Positions 24,228 through 31,166 of a stretch of 32,234 bases of DNA are shown here, piece after piece. The notes under the pieces were generated by a model. It did no database searches. It was not told where the DNA came from and saw nothing but the letters and a program-made list of their open reading frames with translations. A program made the translations under genes and the position numbers. The stretch is from SZAS-18 sp031370675 (lineage in GTDB: Bacteria > Verrucomicrobiota > Verrucomicrobiia > Chthoniobacterales > SZAS-18), in contig JANMQT010000074.1 in assembly GCA_031370675.1 (NCBI GenBank), positions 1-32,234 of the forward strand. The letters run 5' to 3'. The number at the start of each line of letters is the position of its first letter. Position 1 is the first letter of the stretch.

Positions 24228-25691
24228 TCAGGCGTTCGCCGTTTCGGCCAGAGACTCTTCCAGCACTTCGGTTTCGTCCGCCACCGCCGCTTGCCGCGTC
24301 GTGGCCAGATAGGCGAGATCGAGGCGGATGAGGCAGAACAAGGCGTGACAAACTTCGAACACCGGCTGACCGCTCTGGTCGATGAGTTCTTGAATGGTGC
24401 CGCCGCCGTTAATCCGTTCGAGCAGGTCGGCTTCGAGCCCCGAAAAGGTGAGCTCAGCGATCTGCTCGGGTCCGTGTTCAGTGATCGCGACAAAATAGTC
24501 CAGCGACGGGACGTAAGCGGAGATGTGCTGCCAGTCGCGCACACGGCGGTACGATTCGAGCAGAATCTGGTTCAGGAGGAACTCCACGCGGTGGTCGACG
24601 GCGAAGGCCGGGAGCACCGCCATGACTTCAAAGCTGAGCAGCGAGGATTTCTCGTCCGTGGCGCGGCCGAGGCTCCGGTGGCCGCACTCCCGCAACAAAT
24701 CGGGAATCGCGACGCCGGAATTCTGGAAGCCGCCGTCCTCGAGGGTCACGAAAAACGGCGTGCTCGCATCCCGCTGCGCCTGCATGGCCTGCGAGATCAG
24801 GCTGCGCGGCACCTGGGCGAACGGATAGGTGCTGCCCGCGCAATACGCCCGTGGATTGTTGCTCGTCACGCACACGATGGTCCCGTGATCAAAGTACAGG
24901 CTCACCGTTTCATCGCGCAACTTCATGGCGAGCCGGCCGGTCGCCCGCTCGGCCGAGAGATAGGTCATCAGGTGCCGCTCCGACGCAAACTTCGACGGGC
25001 AACGGATGGGTTCCTCGTCGCGCTGAGTTCCGCCCGCCGCCAGCGAGACGAGTTCGCGCGCCAATTCGTCGATCAGTTCCAGCGGCAGGAGTCGGGTGAG
25101 GTAATAAGAGGACGGCGCCTGGCCGCGGCGCGCCTCCTCGAGCGACGGGATTGAAGTGAGCGGTGGATGAAGGTGGGACACCAGTTTCTGAAAGACGCGC
25201 TGCCGGAGCTCGGCGGGAACGGGCGCCACTTCCGGCGGCGGGGGCGCGGCCGCGGCCAGCACCACGGCGGCCGTCTCCAACATCGGCGCCGGGGAGGGCG
25301 CCTCTGGCGGCGGCGCGTCGACCTTGCCCAGGATGTTCGAAACGACCGCCAACAGCACGTTGGCGGCGAACGGCTTGGTCAGGTAATCGACGACATTCGG
25401 GAAATCCTGATACAACTCGCGGATGGCGTTCCCGTGTCCGCTGATCAGCAGAATGGGAATCGTATGGTCGATTTCCGCTTCCTGGAGCTGCTGGCAAAAC
25501 TCGACCCCGCGCATATCGGGCAGGATGTAGTCCAGCAGCACCAAGTCCGGCCGTCGCTCGAGCGCGATCTTGAAACCTTCGCCGCCCGTGGAAGCCAGAA
25601 TCACCTCGTACCCCGCCTGGCGAAGGGTCGACTCGGTCAGCTTGCGCATCGTCAAGCTGTCGTCCACGGCGAGGATGGTCTTTTTGCTCAT
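24228..25691 (-). CDS. REC-PATAN response regulator
   Basis: The protein is 487 aa. The N-terminal REC domain (1-125) has D10/D11, phospho-acceptor D54 (VLLDYILPD), S84 and K107 (YLTKPFA). A Pro/Ala-rich linker (about 128-160) leads to a helical segment and a PATAN/DUF4388-like domain from about residue 235 (LMTYLSAERATGRLAMKLRD, VSLYFDHGTIVCVTSNNP), with a long C-terminal helical part including a PilZ-free winged-helix-like stretch near INGGGTIQELIDQSG. PATAN-REC regulators such as the cyanobacterial PATAN-CheYs and myxobacterial relatives bind type IV pilus or motility components. It heads the chemosensory operon, as pilG does in Pil-Chp, so it is the likely phosphorylation target that carries the output. 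Confidence 0.88.
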   Translation of the reverse strand: MSKKTILAVDDSLTMRKLTESTLRQAGYEVILASTGGEGFKIALERRPDLVLLDYILPDMRGVEFCQQLQEAEIDHTIPILLISGHGNAIRELYQDFPNVVDYLTKPFAANVLLAVVSNILGKVDAPPPEAPSPAPMLETAAVVLAAAAPPPPEVAPVPAELRQRVFQKLVSHLHPPLTSIPSLEEARRGQAPSSYYLTRLLPLELIDELARELVSLAAGGTQRDEEPIRCPSKFASERHLMTYLSAERATGRLAMKLRDETVSLYFDHGTIVCVTSNNPRAYCAGSTYPFAQVPRSLISQAMQAQRDASTPFFVTLEDGGFQNSGVAIPDLLRECGHRSLGRATDEKSSLLSFEVMAVLPAFAVDHRVEFLLNQILLESYRRVRDWQHISAYVPSLDYFVAITEHGPEQIAELTFSGLEADLLERINGGGTIQELIDQSGQPVFEVCHALFCLIRLDLAYLATTRQAAVADETEVLEESLAETANA

Positions 25692-25702
25692 ACTTCAGCG
25701 CT

Positions 25703-25719
25703 AGACGGACAACCCGTCT
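25703..25719 (-). promoter_or_regulatory. Leader hairpin before REC-PATAN start
   Basis: AGACGG-GTTGT-CCGTCT forms a perfect 6-bp stem with a 5-nt loop on the minus strand, ending 11 bp before the ATG at 25691. There is no Shine-Dalgarno after it, so it could affect initiation at the head of the chemosensory operon. The remaining leader, 25720-25813, shows no clear promoter. Confidence 0.3.
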
Positions 25720-25817
25720 TCTTCACTGGATATCGGCTCTCCCGCCAGAAGCAAGGCCTAAGCCAACACTGTTAGAACAATCGGACGTCGCCTGTCGGCC
25801 AGGGACGGCTTGTTTGA

Positions 25818-26029
25818 AACCACAGATTTACCCCGATTTGCGCAGATTCTTCGGAATAGGCAGGAACCACGGACTTGCACGACCCGACACAAATCCAAGG
25901 CCGTCGGTGTTCAACAAACGTTCCGCAAACCGTCAGGACAACAACCTGGCCCCTTCAAAAAAACTGTGTAAATCTGCGGTTCCTTTTCGGCTCCGCCCTT
26001 CGCGTTCATTCGCCTCAATTCGTGGTTCC
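25818..26029. repeat. Interleaved 10-nt-periodic inverted repeats
   Basis: The gap between the REC-PATAN gene and the aldo/keto reductase stop (25692-26050, 359 bp) has no gene. It contains arm A (25818-25848, CAGATTT-type units every 10 nt), arm B (25863-25897, CACGnnnnnn units every 10 nt), arm A' (25964-25981, reverse complement of the first 18 bases of A at 15 of 18 positions) and arm B' (26001-26029, beginning with a 9-base match to the start of B). The order A-B-A'-B' is interleaved, not nested, as if one element had landed in another or as in a pseudoknot. Confidence 0.65.
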
Positions 26030-26050
26030 TCTCGCTGGCTTGCCCGTTCT

Positions 26051-27112
26051 TCAAGCCGCCACGGGCTCGCCTTGCTCCGCCGCAGCCAGTTCCTCGAGGC
26101 TCATGGTGCCCTTGAATTTGCCCTCGTCCGGCGGCGCGCCGAAGTTGTCGCGGTGCAGTTCCGCGATGCGTGTCATGTCCGCGTCGGTCAGCTCCGGGCC
26201 ATCCGGCGCGGCGGCGAATTCCTTGATTTGCTCCTCGTTGTAGATGTTGGGCAGCGTCGACGCCACCAGCTCGTCCTTGAGCAGCCAGAGAAGCGCGGCC
26301 TGGCCCAACGAGCGGTCACTGCGCTCGAGGAAGCGGAGGTTGTTGATTTTCTTCACGCCGTTGATCAGCCACGACCGCGGCCGATGGCGCCGGTGATCGT
26401 TCGCCTCGAACACCGTGTCCTCGGTGTATCGACCCTCGAGCATCCCGCTCGAGTGCGGCACCCGCACGAGGAACATGGTGTCCTTGCCCGCCTCGCGCGC
26501 GGCGTGGTTGATCGCAGCCCCGGGATGCTGCTCCAGCAGGTTGTAAATGTGCTGCACGCTCGTGACGTTGCGGCGCTGCACGCACCGGATGCCCTCATAG
26601 AGCCAGCCGATGGCCGGCCCGAGCGCCATCCCGTAATACCGGACCTTGCCCTGGCGTTTCAGGGTCTCCATCGTCTCCCAGATGGCGTCGTCATTCACCT
26701 GCGCCATGCCGATGTTGTGGAGCTGCAGCAGGTCGATCCGGTCCGTTTTCAGGCGCGCCAGCGCGGCATCGGTTGCGCGCAGCAGGGCCGCCGGGGTGAA
26801 ATCATGCGGGATGGCCGACTGGCCCCGGCGTTCACTGTTGCCGAAATTGACGAGGTCATAGCCGATCTTCGTGGCCACCACCACGTCGTCGCGGCGAGTC
26901 GGAAAGGCCTTGGCGATGAGTTCCTCGCTGAGGCCGTTGCCGTAGGTGTCGGCCGCGTCGAAGAGCGTGATGCCGAGGTCGAACGCCTTGTGCATGAGCG
27001 CGACGGCCTCGCCCTCCGTATAGGTTCCCCACCAGCCAGTCGACAGGGTCCACAAGCCAAAGCCAACGGTGCTGACCTTCAAATCGGTCCCGGTGTACGT
27101 GCGGTATTTCAT
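26051..27112 (-). CDS. Aldo/keto reductase
   Basis: NADPH-dependent oxidoreductase of the aldo/keto reductase superfamily, cytoplasmic. The protein is 353 aa with the (beta/alpha)8 catalytic tetrad visible: D52 and Y57 in FDAADTYGNG, K82 in ATKIGYD, H132 in LQLHNIG. It carries no twin-arginine or Cys cluster, so it is not one of the ferredoxin-like AKRs. ATG at 27112 (MKYRTYTGTDLKVS) starts right at the usual first strand. The C-terminal extension (PPDEGKFKGTMSLEELAAAE) is acidic. It lies 57 bp downstream of speD on the same strand; a functional link to polyamine metabolism, such as reduction of aminoaldehydes, is possible but only inferred from position. Confidence 0.92.
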   Translation of the reverse strand: MKYRTYTGTDLKVSTVGFGLWTLSTGWWGTYTEGEAVALMHKAFDLGITLFDAADTYGNGLSEELIAKAFPTRRDDVVVATKIGYDLVNFGNSERRGQSAIPHDFTPAALLRATDAALARLKTDRIDLLQLHNIGMAQVNDDAIWETMETLKRQGKVRYYGMALGPAIGWLYEGIRCVQRRNVTSVQHIYNLLEQHPGAAINHAAREAGKDTMFLVRVPHSSGMLEGRYTEDTVFEANDHRRHRPRSWLINGVKKINNLRFLERSDRSLGQAALLWLLKDELVASTLPNIYNEEQIKEFAAAPDGPELTDADMTRIAELHRDNFGAPPDEGKFKGTMSLEELAAAEQGEPVAA

Positions 27113-27169
27113 CGTGACGCCAAGATAGGATTCGGGCCCCCGGTTCGCAAGTGCCGGCGGGTCCGGCGT

Positions 27170-27520
27170 TCAGATCTCCGCGCCGCGCGCCACGGTCTGG
27201 CGCTGGACGCGGCGGGCGCCCAGCGCGGCGGCGACGTGGCGCTCGACCAGCGCGTGATCGAGCGTGGCGCTGCAGGTGAACAAATCCACCGCCGCGAACG
27301 CACGTTCAGGCCAGGTGTGAATTGTGACATGCGATTCCGCGATGATCACGACGCCGCTCACGCCGTGCGGGCTGAATTGATGAAACGTGTCCGCGACAAT
27401 CGTGCCGCCGCTCTGCCGCACGGCTTCGAGCAACGCGGTCCGCACGACCTCGCGGTCGGCCAGGCGCGCCGCGTCGCAGTCGTGCAGATCGAAAAGGGAA
27501 TGTTGGCCGAGTGGGGTCAC
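27170..27520 (-). CDS. speD: S-adenosylmethionine decarboxylase proenzyme
   Basis: SpeD makes decarboxylated AdoMet, the aminopropyl donor for spermidine synthesis. The protein is 116 aa from a GTG at 27520 (VTPLGQHSLFDLHDC) and matches the short bacterial class: TIVADTFHQFSPHGVSGVVI, the self-cleavage site at E62-S63 in ESHVTIHTWPE (S63 becomes the pyruvoyl group), H68, and C83 in DLFTCS. No ATG is available in frame near this position, and the reading upstream of the GTG is not conserved, so GTG is preferred. It is 41 bp downstream of the amine-oxidase-like gene and its expected partner, a spermidine-synthase-like gene, is two genes upstream. Confidence 0.94.
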   Translation of the reverse strand: MTPLGQHSLFDLHDCDAARLADREVVRTALLEAVRQSGGTIVADTFHQFSPHGVSGVVIIAESHVTIHTWPERAFAAVDLFTCSATLDHALVERHVAAALGARRVQRQTVARGAEI

Positions 27521-27561
27521 GGATGATGCGTTGCGCGGAAAGATGGCACGGGGCTTGGATG

Positions 27562-29172
27562 TTACGCCGGTCTCAGCGAGGCCGCGACGGCCGACGCCGC
27601 CAGCACGCCACGCGTGTACGCCTCCTCGAAGATCGAAAGGCCGCTCAGATCGCTGTGCGCGAAATGGATCGGCCCTATCGGGTCGGCCATCCGCTGTCGG
27701 GCTGCGCTGGTGATTAATCCGGGCACGGGCTTGATCATGCCATGGCCCCACGCGCACACGTCGATTCGGCGCACCAGCTCATCGATCTCCGGATGCACGC
27801 GGCGCAAATCCGCCAGCACGAGATCGCACCAGTCGGCATGCGTGCGCTCGAAGGCTTTCGCGCGCTCAGCCGCGGCCGGGCCGTCGCAAAGCGCGCTGTA
27901 CCAGGTGATGACCGCCGGGCCCGCCTCGCGATCGAGGCGCTGGTGCGAGGCGTTCACGTAGCCGAGCGACCGGCTGTCGAAGAAGACATTGTCCCAGGCC
28001 GGCGCGAAGCCGCGTCCCCCGGGACGTTCGCTAAGCGTGAGGTTGGCGACCGCCCAGGGTCCGTACTCCAGCGGTGCCGCGGGCTGCCCGCGCAGCGGAG
28101 CGCAAAGGCGTTGCGCCACAAAGCGCGGCACGCACACGATCGCCGCGCGGGCCTCGAAGCGGATGCTCTGTTCACGCCGGAAGTCGAACGCATCGATCCA
28201 CACGCCGCCATCCGGCGCGGGTGCGATGTTCCACGCGACCAGCCCGGTGCGGATGCGGCTGGCGCTCGTCTCGCGCAATTTCTTTTCCAGCCAGCCGTTG
28301 CCTTCCGGCCAGGTCAGGACCACGTCATTCTCAGCGTTCGCGGCGACGCCGTCGCGCGCGGCGAAATAATGAATGCCGGCCCACGCGGAAACCTGATCCC
28401 GCGTGCCCCCGAAATCATCGCGGCACGCGTAATCGACATACCAGCGCAGACGTTCCGAGCGATAGCCCTGCGCGTCGAGCCATTGCGTCATTGTGATCCG
28501 GTCGAGCGCGGTGAAGGCCTCGTCCCGCGAACTGCGATCCACGGGAATCGTGAAGGCCCGGCGGCCGTCGTTTCCTCGCGCGGCCTTGTACTCGGCCATC
28601 TTCCCGGTGAAGGCGGCGTATTCCCGCTGGTCGGCATCAGTCGCGCCGATCTTCGGCAGGAGGCCCTCCTGCCAGCGTCCGAGAATCCACAAACGCTCTG
28701 CCGGATCCGCCACCAACGCGGTTTCCTCGTAGATCGGGCGGCCGGTCGCATCGCGTCCGGCGATCAATCCCAGCTCCTCGTAAAGTTCGATGACTTCGCG
28801 CGCGTCGTTGGGCGGAAGCGAAACATAGTGCGCACCCCACGGATAGGCGCTGACCGCATTGGCCCCGTGCGAGGCGTTGCCGCCGGTCCGATCCTCTAAC
28901 TCCAGCAGGAAAAAATCCTCGTGGCCGCTCTTCGTGAGTTGCCGCGCCGCCGCCAATCCCGCGATGCCACCCCCGATGATCACCACCCCGTGGCGCTCCG
29001 TCTCGCTCGCCGCCGGAAATCCGCCGTCGCGCAGCCGGTGTCCGCGCTCGCGCGACGGACCGACCATCTCCCCCGGAATCGCCCGTGTGCTCCGGCGCGA
29101 ACATCCCGCCAGCAGCGCCGCGCCCGCTGCCACGCCCAGGAACCGCCGCCGCGTGATGTCAGGTAAGTTCAT
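27562..29172 (-). CDS. Tat-exported FAD-dependent amine-oxidase-like lipoprotein
   Basis: The protein is 536 aa from the ATG at 29172. Its N terminus has a twin-arginine motif (TRRRFLG), a hydrophobic stretch and a lipobox (LLAGC), so it is probably exported folded with FAD and lipid-anchored. The FAD-binding motif is VVIIGGGIAGLAAARQL, followed by LLELEDRTGGNASHG; later blocks (WYVDYACRDDFGG, AWAGIHYFAARDG, GPIHFAHSDLSGLSIFEEAYTRG) fit the amine oxidase/phytoene desaturase-like flavoprotein group. The genes on either side are a membrane SpeE-like protein and speD, so a polyamine or related amine is a reasonable guess for the substrate. The longer upstream frame overlaps the preceding gene and lacks conserved sequence. 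Confidence 0.87.
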   Translation of the reverse strand: MNLPDITRRRFLGVAAGAALLAGCSRRSTRAIPGEMVGPSRERGHRLRDGGFPAASETERHGVVIIGGGIAGLAAARQLTKSGHEDFFLLELEDRTGGNASHGANAVSAYPWGAHYVSLPPNDAREVIELYEELGLIAGRDATGRPIYEETALVADPAERLWILGRWQEGLLPKIGATDADQREYAAFTGKMAEYKAARGNDGRRAFTIPVDRSSRDEAFTALDRITMTQWLDAQGYRSERLRWYVDYACRDDFGGTRDQVSAWAGIHYFAARDGVAANAENDVVLTWPEGNGWLEKKLRETSASRIRTGLVAWNIAPAPDGGVWIDAFDFRREQSIRFEARAAIVCVPRFVAQRLCAPLRGQPAAPLEYGPWAVANLTLSERPGGRGFAPAWDNVFFDSRSLGYVNASHQRLDREAGPAVITWYSALCDGPAAAERAKAFERTHADWCDLVLADLRRVHPEIDELVRRIDVCAWGHGMIKPVPGLITSAARQRMADPIGPIHFAHSDLSGLSIFEEAYTRGVLAASAVAASLRPA

Positions 29173-29201
29173 TTGGCGTTCGCCATTCGACCTTCGGAAT
29201 C
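29173..29201. repeat. Short TCGAA-type repeat fragment
   Basis: The gap between the flavoprotein start and the SpeE-like stop contains GGCGTTCGCC (itself a perfect inverted repeat) followed by ATTCGACCTTCGG, i.e. heptad-like TTCG units of the same kind as in uvrB and prpE-prpB. It looks like a single arm or remnant. Confidence 0.45.
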
Positions 29202-30713
29202 TCAATGCACGTATTGCTTCCACTCCTCCTCGAAGGTGCGGACCAGCGCCTGGTTGTTCAGGCGGTTGATCTCGGTCGGCACATCCCCCATGTCCGGCGG
29301 AAAACGAAACAGGCCCGCCAGCGTCTCGGGTGTAAGATAGCGCAATCCGGGTGGCAGATCCGCCACCGCTGCCAGCGGCTGCGGCGACGCGATCACGAAG
29401 CCCCATTCACCGAATGAAGGCACGTAGACGTGATACGGCTCGGTCACGAAGCCCGACGCGTCCAGCGTATGCACGACGCACCAGAACGATTTGCGCGCGA
29501 CGTATGGCGAGGTGCTTTGGATCACGACGGCGCCGTCCGGATGCAGGACGCGGCGGACTTCGCGGTAGAAGGCCGTGGTGTAGAGTTTGCCGACCGAGAA
29601 ATTCGAAGGATCGGGAAAATCGGCGATGATGAAATCGAATTTGCCCGTCTGCTGCTTGAGCCAGGTGAAGGCGTCCTGGTTGATCACCCTGACCTTCGGC
29701 GATTTGAGCGCGCCGGCGTTGAGATCCACCAGCAGTTCCTGGGTGGAAAAGAGACTGGTGATCTGCGCGTCGAGATCCACCAGCGTCACTTCACGCACGT
29801 CCGGATACTTCAGGACTTCGCGCACCGCGAGGCCGTCGCCGCCGCCCAGCACCAGCACGCGCTCGCGCCGTGGCACGCGCGCGAGGCCCGGATGAACCAG
29901 CGCCTCGTGGTAGCGGTATTCGTCGCGCTGGCTGAACTGCAGATTCCCGTTGAGGTAGAGCCGGAGATCGTTGCCGGAGCGGGTGAGGATGATGCGCTGG
30001 TACGCCGACGAGCGAGCATGGATGACGGGGTCGGAATACGTGGCGCCCTCCGACCAGGCCATGATGCGATCCGATTGCGCGAAGCCGGTCAGCAGGAAGA
30101 CGAGGATGAGGAGGCCGGTGCCGGCATGACCGCGCGCCCAAGCCACCTGGTCGCGCAGGAGCCAGATGGTCAGGAGTCCGACGAGCACGTTCAGGATGCC
30201 GAAGAGGAATCCGGCCCGCACGAGACCGAGATGCGGCACGAGCACGAGCGGGAAAAGCAGCGAGGCGAGGAGGGCGCCGATGTAATCAAAGGTGAAGACC
30301 TTTGAGACGAGATCCTTGAACGCGAGCCGATCCTTGAGGATGCGCAGGAGCAGCGGAATCTCAAGTCCCACGAGCGCGCCGATCAGCAGGACCAGCGCAT
30401 AAAGCAGCACGCGGAAGGAATTGACCTGCGCGAAGAGCAGGAAAAGCACGGCGGCAGAAGATCCGCCGATCAAGCCGATGAAGAGCTCGGTCTGGATGAA
30501 CGTGCCGAGAATGTTTCGTCCGACGTATTTCGAAAACCAGGAGCCGATGCCCATGGCGAAGAGGTACACCCCGATGACCGTGGAGAATTGCGTGACCGAA
30601 TCGCCGAGCAGGTAGCTGGCGAGCGTGCCGGCGATCAATTCGTAGATCAGGCCGCACGTGGCGATCACGAAGACCGACGCCAGGAACAGCAGGCGGGTGG
30701 AACGATCAGTCAT
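29202..30713 (-). CDS. Membrane-anchored spermidine synthase-like aminopropyltransferase
   Basis: The protein is 503 aa. The first about 215 residues form seven predicted membrane helices (first LLFLASVFVIATCGLIYELIAG, last TGLLILVFLLTGFA). The C-terminal part is a spermidine synthase-type Rossmann domain: YHEALVHPGLA, VLVLGGGDGLAVREVLKYP (dcAdoMet site), VTLVDLD, and FDFIIADFPDPSNFSVGKLY with the catalytic Asp. This two-part layout is known for membrane-bound SpeE homologues. It likely transfers an aminopropyl group, using dcAdoMet from the nearby SpeD, to an amine at the inner membrane; the acceptor is unknown. ATG at 30713 is clear. It follows the DUF350 gene by 69 bp. Confidence 0.92.
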   Translation of the reverse strand: MTDRSTRLLFLASVFVIATCGLIYELIAGTLASYLLGDSVTQFSTVIGVYLFAMGIGSWFSKYVGRNILGTFIQTELFIGLIGGSSAAVLFLLFAQVNSFRVLLYALVLLIGALVGLEIPLLLRILKDRLAFKDLVSKVFTFDYIGALLASLLFPLVLVPHLGLVRAGFLFGILNVLVGLLTIWLLRDQVAWARGHAGTGLLILVFLLTGFAQSDRIMAWSEGATYSDPVIHARSSAYQRIILTRSGNDLRLYLNGNLQFSQRDEYRYHEALVHPGLARVPRRERVLVLGGGDGLAVREVLKYPDVREVTLVDLDAQITSLFSTQELLVDLNAGALKSPKVRVINQDAFTWLKQQTGKFDFIIADFPDPSNFSVGKLYTTAFYREVRRVLHPDGAVVIQSTSPYVARKSFWCVVHTLDASGFVTEPYHVYVPSFGEWGFVIASPQPLAAVADLPPGLRYLTPETLAGLFRFPPDMGDVPTEINRLNNQALVRTFEEEWKQYVH

Positions 30714-30723
30714 CGGGCGCAGA

Positions 30724-30775
30724 CCCGGGAAGCGCGGGTCACATGACGCGGCGGGCCGAAAAGCCCGCGCCGGGG
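30724..30775. repeat. Two hairpins in the DUF350-SpeE gap
   Basis: The 69-bp gap contains two GC-rich inverted repeats: ACCCGGGAAGCGCGGGT near 30725 (ACCCG with CGGGT) and GCGGGC-CGAAAA-GCCCGC near 30753-30770. Neither is followed by a T-tract, so attenuation or RNA processing is as plausible as termination. Confidence 0.35.
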
Positions 30776-30782
30776 GAGTCCA

Positions 30783-30986
30783 TCAATGAATCGCCGCCGC
30801 GATGATCGTGCAGATGCCAAGGATGAAGAAGCCAACGACGATCGCGAGTGCGACGTTTTTGTGTTCGGTGAGCTCCTTCCAAAGATGATACGGTGTGAGT
30901 TTGTCGACGAGGATAAATCCGACCAGAAAGATCGCCACGCCGAGCACGGCGTAGACGATGGAGTTGATGAAGGCGTTGATGTTCAT
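30783..30986 (-). CDS. DUF350 membrane protein
   Basis: The protein is 67 aa with two membrane helices (SIVYAVLGVAIFLVGFILVD and ALAIVVGFFILGICTIIAAA) joined by a polar loop, KLTPYHLWKELTEHKN. This matches one DUF350 unit (YjfL-like). The function is unknown; DUF350 genes are repeatedly found near DUF4178 and spermidine-synthase-like genes, as here. ATG at 30986 lies 3 bp after the stop of the 49-aa small ORF. Confidence 0.87.
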   Translation of the reverse strand: MNINAFINSIVYAVLGVAIFLVGFILVDKLTPYHLWKELTEHKNVALAIVVGFFILGICTIIAAAIH

Positions 30987-30989
30987 GAT

Positions 30990-31139
30990 TTACTTGTGCA
31001 GGAGCCGCGCGCCGGAAGCCCGGCTGGCGGCGGTGGAGGGTTGGGACGCATAAAAGGGACTGAAACCGCGCGCATTTGACCACAGCAGGTAGGCGCAACC
31101 GGTCGCGCATAGAAAGAGATAAAGGGGATGACGGGGCAT
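30990..31139 (-). CDS. Small 49-aa membrane-type ORF between DUF4178 and DUF350
   Basis: This ORF starts with ATG at 31139 and ends with TAA at 30990-30992, filling the space between the DUF4178 stop (27 bp upstream) and the DUF350 start (3 bp downstream). The product starts MPRHPLYLFLCATGCAYLLW, one likely membrane segment after a short basic tip with two cysteines, then a polar tail ending in RLLHK. Tight packing, correct orientation and the membrane segment support a real gene; there is no Shine-Dalgarno and no family I recognise. A competing longer frame overlaps it in another phase (starting at 31234) but would run over the DUF4178 coding end. Confidence 0.5.
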   Translation of the reverse strand: MPRHPLYLFLCATGCAYLLWSNARGFSPFYASQPSTAASRASGARLLHK

Positions 31140-31166
31140 GGGGAGGTGGGGTTGAAGTCAGGCGGA

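Noticed and set aside
25814..27526. 570-codon plus-strand frame over the aldo/keto reductase and speD
   Set aside because: It begins in the repeat gap and then runs antisense to two well-supported enzymes. It has no protein family signature.
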